From an uncultured Oscillospiraceae bacterium (GTDB lineage: Bacteria > Bacillota > Clostridia > Oscillospirales > Oscillospiraceae), in the NCBI GenBank assembly GCA_944385035.1, contig CALWVV010000008.1, positions 40,453 to 104,452 on the forward strand: DNA of 64,000 nt, written 5' to 3'. The notes below the pieces were generated by a model. It made no database searches. It had not been told where the DNA came from and saw only the letters and a program-made list of their open reading frames with translations. Shown one piece after another: positions 23,901 through 30,841 of this stretch (its first letter is position 1; every line of letters begins with the position of its first letter). The position numbers and the translations under genes are program-made.

Positions 23901-25768
23901 TCCCCGATGACATCCCCGTGAACATCGCCAACCCCGCCAACCTGCGCCATCTGCTGGAGCTCTTCCCCGGCCAGGAGGTCTACATCGTGGTGGGCAGCGA
24001 TGTGGTGGCCAACGCCTCCTCCTACCAGGCCCCCTCCCGGCCCTATTCCATCCACCGGATGAACCACATCATCTTCCGCCGGGCGGGGGAAAAGGAACTG
24101 CCCCGTGACCTGCCCATCACCGGCGATGTGATCCGGCTGCAGCTGCCCTCCCATCTGAAGGACATCAGCTCCACCCGTATCCGGGAAAATGTGGACCTGA
24201 ACCGGGATATTTCCAGTCTGGTGGACCCAGTCATTCAGGACTTCATCTATCAAAATGGCCTGTACCTGCGGGACAGTCAGAACAAGCCCATGCTGGATGC
24301 AGGCGAGCTGGAGTTTCAGTGGCTGGGGGTCCCCGACCCCATTTTGCTGGACAGCCTGACCGCCGGTCAGCCGGACCGGGAGGTCCTCCGCTCGGCCATC
24401 GCCCAGCAGGGGGACAGCGTCCTCGTACTGCGTCACAGCCACTCCCACGCCACACTGGGCTATGTGAGCTACCGCTCCCTGTCCACCTCCCAGCTTTTTG
24501 CCGCTCTGGGGGATACGGAGCTGGCCAACCACATCCGCCTGCGCGCCTCCGGCAAGGTGCTGATGGTCACCTCTCTTGCCGCCGACACCTCCGACCGGCA
24601 CAAGGACTACCATCAGCTTCTGCTGTGTGAGCTGCTGGCCAAAGCCCTGGAGGAGTCCTGTGTCTACGCCATTTATGCTCCCTATGACAACACCATTTCC
24701 CCCCTGCTGGAGGATGTGCTCTCCCGCTTTGGCTTTGCCGCTCGGGAGGGAGCGCTCCCCATCTGGGAGACGGATATGCACGCCCCCACCGTCCTGATTC
24801 AAAATCTGGAAACGACCATCCAGGACCCCCTCAACCGAAACCCCAGGGTATTGTCCGCTGTGGTCCGGGGACACCGGCGCATCCAGGCCGCCCTGGCCCA
24901 GCTCTATCCCGGCTCGGTGGTGCTCACCCTGTCCGCCGATATGATCCACCAGCGGCTTCTGGAAAAGATCACCGCCTATAATAATGTCCCCGCTGTGCCC
25001 ACCTCCCCACGGGTACTGGGCGAAAACATGTGCGTGCCCTACGGCAAGCTCCTCCGGGGCAAGATGGTGCCCAACACCGTGACCAAAACCATCCACACGG
25101 ACAAGGTGTTCTCCCCCGATCTGTCCGAAAGCGTCATGGAGCCCTTCCCCTACTACGCCCCCATCGCCAGTCAGATCCGCACCATCAAATCCTTTGACCG
25201 GCCGGTCATTTTGGTGGACGACCTTATGCACCCAGGCTTCCGCTTCAAGGCCCTGGACCCCATCTTCCGCCGGGAGGGGGTCCCCATCCGGATGGTGCTG
25301 GTGGGGGTGCTGTCCGGCTACGGCAAGGACCTGATGAACGCCTGGGAGCGGCCGGTGGACAGCGTCTATTACCTGCCCACCCTGCGGCAGTGGTTTGTGG
25401 AGTCCACCCTGTTCCCCTTCATCGGCGGCAACACCGTCCGCCGGCCCAATCCCCCGGTGCCTGGGATGCTCCCCGGCATCAACCACATCCTCCCCTACGC
25501 CACCCCCTCTTACCGGGAGGAGTGCGGCCGGGAAGCGGTGTTCCGCCTGTCCCGCGCCTGCCTGGAGAGCTCCCTGGACGTCATCCGCACCCTGGAGCAG
25601 GAATACCGCATCCTCTACGGCCGGAACCTGACCCTGTCCCGGCTGGCTGAGGCGGTCATTCTGCCTCTGTGCCCCGATAAAGGGACCTGCCTGCACTACG
25701 ACCCCAACCTGTCCGCCTCCGTCTATCTGGAAAATGACCTGGAGCAGCTTTTGCGCCAGAACCAATAA
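20975..25768 (+). CDS. Giant multidomain protein: HD + helical repeats + NadD-like nucleotidyltransferase + PRTase-like
   Basis: A 1597-residue predicted cytosolic protein with no signal peptide or membrane helix. Residues 175-325 look like an HD metal-dependent phosphohydrolase: His181, His186, His215-Asp216 (AAAHDVGKFG), His255 (SNHS), then LDNVDSKKRR. Residues about 370-890 are helical, HEAT-like repeats. Residues 905-1110 carry a nicotinate/cytidylyl-type nucleotidyltransferase: GTFDPFTLSHKG (917-928) and ISSTRIR (1064-1070). Residues about 1130-1290 resemble a GNAT fold. VILVDDLMHPGFR (1411-1423) resembles the PRPP loop of type I phosphoribosyltransferases. The GTG start follows TGAGGTGG by 5 bases. 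It is first in a three-gene operon (15- and 12-base gaps). Function unknown; a multi-step nucleotide or nucleotide-sugar activity is inference. Confidence 0.85.
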   Translation: MNDKLIRQLNREIVEALVSRKFTAVSSRRAAMALTKTPGWSEGLSALFPIRARLSCTQILQVCAPILDNLCPQPPQQGWGLFCYQYICRTMFPQNGFVPDAQPYEAGARFYLTVLQILLDHERAALPFDPMMDFQFLTEEEYSSYDLGREYRRFLWCWREEFLYELMRLGLEFTPFKTLSHISGVHYIAMTAARGLKEAGVEVDLALISGAAAAHDVGKFGCRPGERVPYLHYYYTDQWLLERNMDSISHIASNHSTWDLELESLSVESLLLIYADFRSKQERDKDGNEITVLFPLDESFQVILSKLDNVDSKKRRRYEFVYGKLHDFEDYMRSLGVDVDLTGQLQPPLPHKDTALMNPQETLNSLILLSVEHNLQLMHMLSNEQKFGNIIEEARSVKSWQQLRAYLNVFEEYFTYLSVRQKTQALTFLYELLMHREGDIRRQAGALIGQIIARFHLVYRKEVPADAQNDPAEEVPFTLWSQYLDMIIFPDHKTTQQQRSHIGYTLKLVVESMLLHARAGDIPRFLGALLHYYDDPEHTDADTAFTLLDAACYLPPKHYGEQTREKLIHFAAHFAASDDLRLTTAALQFLRETERNIPRSHPQMARIVEIARSVQGTQLTTVFLKSKILRRAGEDVSDLEELLYQTDITSEVFLDNLKIATPWIVKVAGVDLLRDQVDHGAQAHILHIATHFSNLVKVSERVVVRHTAGSALVRTLASLRRDQRNEVVVELGKGLEMGQYQISKYIPQYLGEAALYLHPSELDEQVLWLKSLLGSPNNSAVAGALNTVGILLQHYPAYRERFSEDTAAYEARRQELLGLLLQGLAHYREAVRQEALLVIGKLLFSSPQLSMEEKARLFSLCYRKLLFLIQESPRQDGLTFFYRAAALAHINRFIALRRLDHGPFTFEPPRKIAFFPGTFDPFTLSHKGIVHAIRSLGFEVYLAVDEFSWSKKAQPHLIRRQIVNMSVAGDFHIHLFPDDIPVNIANPANLRHLLELFPGQEVYIVVGSDVVANASSYQAPSRPYSIHRMNHIIFRRAGEKELPRDLPITGDVIRLQLPSHLKDISSTRIRENVDLNRDISSLVDPVIQDFIYQNGLYLRDSQNKPMLDAGELEFQWLGVPDPILLDSLTAGQPDREVLRSAIAQQGDSVLVLRHSHSHATLGYVSYRSLSTSQLFAALGDTELANHIRLRASGKVLMVTSLAADTSDRHKDYHQLLLCELLAKALEESCVYAIYAPYDNTISPLLEDVLSRFGFAAREGALPIWETDMHAPTVLIQNLETTIQDPLNRNPRVLSAVVRGHRRIQAALAQLYPGSVVLTLSADMIHQRLLEKITAYNNVPAVPTSPRVLGENMCVPYGKLLRGKMVPNTVTKTIHTDKVFSPDLSESVMEPFPYYAPIASQIRTIKSFDRPVILVDDLMHPGFRFKALDPIFRREGVPIRMVLVGVLSGYGKDLMNAWERPVDSVYYLPTLRQWFVESTLFPFIGGNTVRRPNPPVPGMLPGINHILPYATPSYREECGREAVFRLSRACLESSLDVIRTLEQEYRILYGRNLTLSRLAEAVILPLCPDKGTCLHYDPNLSASVYLENDLEQLLRQNQ

Positions 25769-25783
25769 CAAAAAGGTGATGTT

Positions 25784-27022
25784 ATGTATTATTACCGCTA
25801 TCAGGATTGCAATCTGGTCTCTCTCACCCCTATGGAAGGCTTTGGAGCAGAAATTTCCCCCGTCACCGAAGGCCCCCTCTACGCCCTGGTGGGGGGAGAC
25901 CCGGTACTGGGCCGGGGCTCCTTCAAGGTAACGCACCCCGGCCAGCTGGAGGCCGGCCACACGCTGGAGAGTCTGGACGCCTCCCGCCTGCCGGACACCC
26001 AGGTGGACGCGGCCGTCGCCGCCGCCATCCGGGAGGGCCGTCTCACTGCCGTCAATCAAAACCGCACCGGCTGGGAGCAGGTCCTCACCGCCGCCCCCAA
26101 GGCGGGGAAAAAGCGGGTCAACATCCTGGCCATCGGAGACGTGGGCTCCACCCTGCTCACGGGATTGAAGCTTCTGGGGGGCGACGTGATCGAATCCATC
26201 GGCATCTGCGACCTCTCCGACCAGATCACCGCCCGGTGGGAGTTTGAGATGGGCCAGATCGCCCTGCCCTGGGACTACGACGCCTTCCCCGAAGTGAAGG
26301 TGGTCAAGCCCGAGGAGCTTTTCGACTGTGACATGTTCGTCTTTGTGGCCTCTAAGGGCATCCCCCCTGTGGGCTCCCAGGTAAAGGACGTGCGGATGTA
26401 TCAGTTTGAAAACAACGCCAAAATCGTGGCCCACTACGCCAAGCTGGCACGGGCCGCCCACTTCCAGGGGCTTTGGTGCGCCGTGTCCGACCCGGTGGAC
26501 CCCCTGGCTAAAACCGCCTATCTGGAGAGCAACAAGGACGAAAACGGCGTCTTTGACGGCAAGGGCCTGCGCCCTGAGCAGGTCCAGGGCTTCGGCCTGG
26601 GGGTAATGAACGCACGGGCGGCCTACTTTGCCAAGCGGGATCCCAGACTCGCCTCCTTCCTGACGGAAGGCCGCTCCTTTGGCCCCCACGGCACCGGGCT
26701 TTTCATTGCCAACTCCATCGACCACTACGACGAGGCCATCTCCCAGGAGCTGACCCAAAAGACGGTCACCGCCAATCTGGTCATGCGGGAGATCGGTTTT
26801 AAGCCCTATGTGGCCCCCGCCATGTCCTCCGGCGCCCTGTCCCTGCTGCTCACCCTCCGGGGGCAGTGGCACTGCGGGTCGGTGTTCCTGGACGGGATCT
26901 GCATGGGGGTCAAGAACCGCTACACCCCCGCCGGGGTGGAGACGGAGCTGCTGCCCCACATCCCCGACCAGCTATTCGGCCACATCCGGGAAGCCGCAGA
27001 GCATTTGAAGTCCATTTTGTAA
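25784..27022 (+). CDS. Lactate/malate dehydrogenase-fold protein, divergent
   Basis: A 412-residue protein with an N-terminal extension of about 105 residues and then a Rossmann fold resembling the LDH/MDH superfamily: NILAIGDVGSTLLTG (about 112-126), a helix-strand pattern, SDPVDPLAK (Asp236-Pro-Val-Asp239) where true dehydrogenases have SNPVD, and FGPHGTGLF (His302) at the place of the catalytic GEHGDS His. The Asn-to-Asp change and loss of the GEHGDS context suggest a different substrate, or loss of the classic hydride transfer. The ATG follows AAAGGTGATGTT, 15 bases after the giant gene. Known relatives in this combination are not recalled. Confidence 0.75.
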   Translation: MYYYRYQDCNLVSLTPMEGFGAEISPVTEGPLYALVGGDPVLGRGSFKVTHPGQLEAGHTLESLDASRLPDTQVDAAVAAAIREGRLTAVNQNRTGWEQVLTAAPKAGKKRVNILAIGDVGSTLLTGLKLLGGDVIESIGICDLSDQITARWEFEMGQIALPWDYDAFPEVKVVKPEELFDCDMFVFVASKGIPPVGSQVKDVRMYQFENNAKIVAHYAKLARAAHFQGLWCAVSDPVDPLAKTAYLESNKDENGVFDGKGLRPEQVQGFGLGVMNARAAYFAKRDPRLASFLTEGRSFGPHGTGLFIANSIDHYDEAISQELTQKTVTANLVMREIGFKPYVAPAMSSGALSLLLTLRGQWHCGSVFLDGICMGVKNRYTPAGVETELLPHIPDQLFGHIREAAEHLKSIL

Positions 27023-27034
27023 GAAGGTGACCCT

Positions 27035-28096
27035 ATGTCCCTTGTTGTCATTCACCCCACTCCCGACGCCGCCTGGGCGGATATGCGCCTGCAAGGGGTG
27101 CTGCGGCATGCCCTGGAGGGCCGGGACTTCCGCACGGTATGCCGCGCGGAGGAGCTGGAGGAGGTATCGGGAGAGAAGCTTCTTTTTGCCGTCCCTCTGG
27201 GGGAGGCGGGCATCAACCTGGAGTATACCCGGCTGCTCCTCCAGCTGCGCACCCGGCCCAACCTGCTCCAGGGCTGCACCGCCGCACTTATTGTGGACGG
27301 GGCAGGGGAGCTCTACACCAAGTCGGTGGGGGCCGAACTGGCCCTGGCTGTAAACCGCTCCGGCTGCGCTCTGCCGGGCCGACCCCTGGTGGAGGGCACC
27401 GGTTCCCTGGCTAACTTTGCCGTCCAGGCCAAAAATCTGGATACCGATCTCATGGGGGCCTACCGCGCCGCCGCAAGGGAACTGGTGGACCGGCTGCTGG
27501 GGGAGACCTTTCCCAAGCGTCCCCGGCCAAAGCTTCTGGCCCTTCACGCCTCCAGCCACCACACCTCCAACACCATGGCCCTGTGGGCCAGGGTAAAAAG
27601 CTCTCTGGAGGACTGCTGCGACATCCGGGAGATCGGCCTTCGCAACGGCACCCTGTCCGACTGCTCCGGCTGCCCCTACACCATGTGCCTCCATTTCGGC
27701 GAGCGTGGGGGCTGCTTCTATGGAGGCGTCATGCAGGAGGAGGTCTATCCCGCTGTGCGGGAGGCGGACGCCCTGGTGCTGCTGTGCCCCAATTATAACG
27801 ATGCCCTCTCCGCCAACCTCACCGCTTTCATCAACCGCCTCACCGCCCTGTTCCGCCAGACCCGCTTTTATGACAAGGCGGTCTTTGCCCTGGTGGTATC
27901 GGGCTACTCCGGGGGAGATATTTTGGCCCGGCAGGTCATCTCCGCCATGAACATGAACAAGTCCTTCTACCTGCCCCCTCAGTTTGCTCTCATTGAGACA
28001 GCCAATTTCCCCGGTCAGGCCATGGCCCTGCCTGGGATCGAGGAGCGGCTGGAGGCCTTTTCCCAACGGATCCGCGCCACGATTTTGGACCAATAA
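27035..28096 (+). CDS. Flavodoxin-fold oxidoreductase with cysteine cluster and extra N-terminal domain
   Basis: A 353-residue protein. The first 165 residues form a domain I do not recognise (VIHPTPDAAWADMRLQGVLRHAL). The rest is an NADPH-dependent FMN reductase/iron-sulfur flavoprotein fold: LLALHASSHHTSNTMAL for the FMN phosphate loop, the cysteine cluster Cys210, Cys213, Cys218 and Cys227 in CSGCPYTMCLHFGERGGCF, ALVLLCPNYNDALSANL, and VSGYSGGDIL. The clustered cysteines fit a 4Fe-4S site as in iron-sulfur flavoproteins. It ends the three-gene operon, 12 bases after the dehydrogenase-like gene, and is followed by a strong terminator. A redox step acting with its neighbours is inference. 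Confidence 0.78.
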   Translation: MSLVVIHPTPDAAWADMRLQGVLRHALEGRDFRTVCRAEELEEVSGEKLLFAVPLGEAGINLEYTRLLLQLRTRPNLLQGCTAALIVDGAGELYTKSVGAELALAVNRSGCALPGRPLVEGTGSLANFAVQAKNLDTDLMGAYRAAARELVDRLLGETFPKRPRPKLLALHASSHHTSNTMALWARVKSSLEDCCDIREIGLRNGTLSDCSGCPYTMCLHFGERGGCFYGGVMQEEVYPAVREADALVLLCPNYNDALSANLTAFINRLTALFRQTRFYDKAVFALVVSGYSGGDILARQVISAMNMNKSFYLPPQFALIETANFPGQAMALPGIEERLEAFSQRIRATILDQ

Positions 28097-28136
28097 CAAA
28101 ACCCCGCCCGGAAGTCTTTCCGGGCGGGGTTTGTTT
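28097..28136. terminator. Bidirectional terminator (giant operon / spoIIQ)
   Basis: A 15-bp perfect stem (28099-28113 with 28118-28132) and 4-base loop. The plus side continues GTTT; the minus side continues TTTTGTTATT. It separates the operon ending at 28096 from the convergent spoIIQ gene. Confidence 0.92.
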
Positions 28137-28151
28137 ACAGGCACCAGACAG

Positions 28152-28907
28152 TCAGTCCAGGTACTCCTTGGGGTCCACCTGGACTCCGTTCAGAATGGTC
28201 TCCAGATGGACATGGGGCTCCACCCCAACTTCGGCAATGGCAGTTCCTCCCACGGTACCCAGCACCGAGCCGATCTCCACCTGGTCTCCCTGGGCCACGG
28301 CGGTCTCGGCGGACAGGTTGCTGTACCAGGACTGAAGGCCGCCTCCGTGGTCCACTACCACGGTGGTGCCCATCAGATCGTCGTCATAGACCTGGGCCAC
28401 CGTCCCCGCGCTGATGGACAGCACCTGCACCCCCTGGGCGGCGGCAATGTCCAGACCGCCATGGGTACGCCAATCCCCCATGGTGGGGTCCAGGGAGAGC
28501 GTCTCTACACTGAAGTCCCGGAGGACCGCTCCCTTCACCGGCCAGGTAAATACATCGGACACTGTACCTTCCTGCTGGGTCTGGGCCGCCTGCTCCTCCT
28601 GGGTCTGCTTGACCGGCTCCGGATCATCCTCCTGTACCGGCTCCACCGTCTGCGTCTCCTGGGTGACCGAGGGTCTCTCCTGCACCGGGGGAGCCACCGG
28701 GGTCACCGGCCGCTGCACACTCTGGTCGGGAATGGTCACCGATGCGTCCCCGCCCGCCTGGGCCGAGATGCCGGTATCCAGAGCGACGGTCTGGATCAGG
28801 TAGTAGACCGAAATCCCTATGGCGGCCACGCACAGGAACAGGACGATGTAGAACCCTTTCCCCAGCATGAAGTCGCCCAGCTTTCTCATAAAGCCTTGGT
28901 TTTTCAC
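28152..28907 (-). CDS. spoIIQ: SpoIIQ-like M23 metallopeptidase-domain protein
   Basis: A 251-residue forespore-type membrane protein: one transmembrane helix at about 14-36, a Glu/Gln/Thr/Pro linker, and an M23 (LytM) domain. WPVKGAVLRDFS, TMGDWRTHGGLDIAA and LMGTTVVVDHGGG match SpoIIQ, the channel partner of SpoIIIAH between mother cell and forespore. The zinc ligands His149, Asp153 and His232/His234 (HVHLE) are all present, as in Clostridium difficile and unlike B. subtilis SpoIIQ, so endopeptidase activity is possible. The GTG at 28907 is chosen because CGGAGGTGG lies 4 bases before it. A SigF/SigG-like promoter precedes it. Confidence 0.85.
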   Translation of the reverse strand: MKNQGFMRKLGDFMLGKGFYIVLFLCVAAIGISVYYLIQTVALDTGISAQAGGDASVTIPDQSVQRPVTPVAPPVQERPSVTQETQTVEPVQEDDPEPVKQTQEEQAAQTQQEGTVSDVFTWPVKGAVLRDFSVETLSLDPTMGDWRTHGGLDIAAAQGVQVLSISAGTVAQVYDDDLMGTTVVVDHGGGLQSWYSNLSAETAVAQGDQVEIGSVLGTVGGTAIAEVGVEPHVHLETILNGVQVDPKEYLD

Positions 28908-28926
28908 AAAACCACCTCCGAAGGCT

Positions 28927-28955
28927 ATTGTGGACAAGGCCTTTGCCCCTTATAC
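28927..28955 (-). promoter_or_regulatory. Candidate SigF/SigG-type promoter of spoIIQ
   Basis: On the minus strand GTATA (28955-28951), 15 bp, and GTCCACAAT (28935-28927) fit the GYATA-N15/16-GGNNANANT form of forespore sigma factors with one mismatch. The transcription start would fall at the edge of the ribosome binding site, so the leader is very short; this tempers the call. Confidence 0.4.
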
Positions 28956-29043
28956 GTTTTTGGCAAAATTTTTCCGCCATGGACGCAAGGGTTTTTTTGT
29001 GCTATACTGCACCCAAACGTATGCTGTCATCCAGGAGGTCTCT

Positions 29044-30297
29044 ATGTACCAACAGATCAACTTGCCCAACGGGGCCAGGCTGTTGACCCAGCACCTGCCC
29101 CAGGCTCAATCCGCCGCCCTGGGCTTTTTTGTGGGAGTGGGCTCCCGCCACGAAGCGCCTTCCGAAAACGGCGCGGCCCACTTTATTGAGCACATGCTGT
29201 TTAAAGGGACTGCCCGGCGCTCCGCCGGGCAGCTCGCCCAGGATATGGACGCCATCGGCGGCCAGGTCAACGCCTACACCACCAAGGAACACACCTGCTT
29301 TTACGCCCGCACCCTGGGCAGTCATCTGGACCGGGGGCTGGATATTTTGTCGGACATGCTCTTTCACTCCCGCTTTGCCCAGCAGGACGTGGCCCTGGAG
29401 CGCGGGGTCATTCTGGAAGAGATCGACATGTATGAGGACACCCCGGAGGATCTGGTGGCGGAGCGGCTGTCTGCCGCCGTCTACAAGGGTACTGCCCTGG
29501 CCCGGCCCATCTTGGGCCGCCAGTCCACCCTAAATCACATGACCGGGGAGTGGCTGGCCCGGTGGCAGAAGCAGCACTACCACGCGGGCAACCTGGTGGT
29601 CTCCCTGGCGGGGAATTTTACCCAGGGGCAGGTGCAGTCTCTCACCGATCTGCTCGCCTCCCTGGAGCCGGGAAAGCCCTCCTCCATCACCCCCGTATCC
29701 TACCGCCCCGCCGTCACCGTGAAGAAGAAGGCCATTGAGCAAAACCACCTGATTTTGGCCTTTCCCGCTCCCAATTACCTGGACGAGCGCCGGCAGCAGG
29801 TGGCCCTGCTCAACGCCCTGCTGGGGGGCGGCTGCTCTTCCCGCCTCTTTCAGCAGCTGCGGGAGCAGCGGGGGCTGTGCTACACCGTCTACTCCTATGT
29901 GGCCGACCACCAGGACACCGGCCTTCTGGGGATCTATGTAGGCCTCAACCAGGAGCAGGAGCGCGCCGCTCTGGACCTGGCCCGGAATGTGGTGGCCGAC
30001 CTGGCCGACCACGGCCCCACCCAGGAGGAGGTGGACCGGGTGCGGGAGCAGGCCAAGGCCAATCTGCTTATGGGCACCGAATCGGTCCAGGCCCGCATGA
30101 GCCACCTGGGGGGCTCCGCCCTGCTGTACGGCAAGATCCGGGAGACCGAGGAGCTGGTGGAGCTCTATGACGCTGTCACCCGAGAGCAGCTCCGGGACCT
30201 GGCCGGGGACATGTTCTCCATGGACCAGGCCTCCCTGTCCGCCGTGGGCCGGGTATCTCCCGCCCAGGAGTACGCCGCCTGGCTGGGCCGGGCATAA
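29044..30297 (+). CDS. M16-family zinc peptidase (YmxG/PqqL-like)
   Basis: A 417-residue single-chain M16B peptidase, cytosolic by sequence. The inverted zinc motif HxxEH is complete (His46, Glu49, His50 in HFIEHMLFKG) and the third ligand lies in RGVILEEIDMYEDTP. The second, inactive half contains the R-Y pair region GLCYTVYSYV that helps bind substrate. Relatives in Firmicutes include YmxG (MlpA), encoded near dut or pnp in Bacillus. The ATG follows CAGGAGGTCTCT. Expected role: degradation of short peptides or processing of one. Confidence 0.93.
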   Translation: MYQQINLPNGARLLTQHLPQAQSAALGFFVGVGSRHEAPSENGAAHFIEHMLFKGTARRSAGQLAQDMDAIGGQVNAYTTKEHTCFYARTLGSHLDRGLDILSDMLFHSRFAQQDVALERGVILEEIDMYEDTPEDLVAERLSAAVYKGTALARPILGRQSTLNHMTGEWLARWQKQHYHAGNLVVSLAGNFTQGQVQSLTDLLASLEPGKPSSITPVSYRPAVTVKKKAIEQNHLILAFPAPNYLDERRQQVALLNALLGGGCSSRLFQQLREQRGLCYTVYSYVADHQDTGLLGIYVGLNQEQERAALDLARNVVADLADHGPTQEEVDRVREQAKANLLMGTESVQARMSHLGGSALLYGKIRETEELVELYDAVTREQLRDLAGDMFSMDQASLSAVGRVSPAQEYAAWLGRA

Positions 30298-30311
30298 AGA
30301 AGTATAAGAAG

Positions 30312-30365
30312 CCGCCCGTTCGGTTACACTGGCATTAAACCAATTTTTACCGAAAGGGCGGTTTT
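30312..30365 (+). terminator. Hairpin between M16 and CBS genes (terminator or SD-sequestering)
   Basis: CCGCCC-g-TTCGGT (30312-30324) pairs with ACCGAA-a-GGGCGG (30349-30361) over a 24-base loop and is followed by TTTT, so it has terminator form. However, the right arm contains the AAAGGGCGG ribosome binding site of the CBS gene, whose ATG follows the T run directly. It may end M16 transcripts, limit CBS translation, or both. Confidence 0.55.
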
Positions 30366-30797
30366 ATGATGCAGGTAAAAGATTTAATGAACCCCAGTGT
30401 GGTCACCATTGAGCCGGGCTCCTCCGCGGCCCTGGCCGCCCGGCTCATCAGCCGGCACAATGTGGGCGCGCTCCCAGTGTGCGGAGAGGACCGGCGGCTT
30501 CGGGGCGTGGTCACCGACCGGGACATCGTGCTGCGGTGCATTGCCGCCGAGGAGGACCCGGCCCAGACCCCGGTGCGGGACATTATGACCCGCAGCTGTG
30601 CCACCGTCGCCCCAGGGGATGATTGCCGGGAGGCCACAAGGCTTATGTCCCTGCACCAGGTGCGCCGTCTGCCCGTGGTGGAGGGCGGCAAGCTGGTGGG
30701 GGTCATCTCTCTGGGCGATGTGGCCCGCAGCGGCCGCTTTGACATGGAAGCAGCCCAGACCCTGTGTGAGATTTCGGAAAATATCATTGTGCGCTGA
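30366..30797 (+). CDS. Two-CBS-domain protein
   Basis: A 143-residue protein made of a pair of CBS domains and nothing else: VKDLMNPSVVTIEPGSSAALAARLI...GVVTDRDIV, then VRDIMTRSCATVAPGDDCREATRLM...GVISLGDVA. Such stand-alone pairs bind adenine nucleotides and act as energy or redox sensors. Start is one of two adjacent ATGs (30366, 30369); the second has the better 7-base spacing. Its SD lies in the stem described at 30312-30365. Partner unknown. Confidence 0.9.
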   Translation: MMQVKDLMNPSVVTIEPGSSAALAARLISRHNVGALPVCGEDRRLRGVVTDRDIVLRCIAAEEDPAQTPVRDIMTRSCATVAPGDDCREATRLMSLHQVRRLPVVEGGKLVGVISLGDVARSGRFDMEAAQTLCEISENIIVR

Positions 30798-30841
30798 AAA
30801 GGCCCGCTGTTCCAGATTGGGACAGCGGGCCTTTGTTTATT
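30797..30841. terminator. Bidirectional terminator (CBS gene / rluD-like)
   Basis: AAAGGCCCGCTGTTCC (30798-30813) pairs with GGGACAGCGGGCCTTT (30819-30834); T-rich tails exist on both strands (TTTGTTTATTT to the right). Confidence 0.88.

Noticed and set aside
22844-26959. A 1371-codon open frame on the minus strand opposite the giant gene
   Set aside because: It is the antisense shadow of strongly GC3-biased coding DNA. Its translation is rich in Gly, Val, His, Gln and Leu, has no domain motif and no SD, while the plus strand has clear motifs and start signals.
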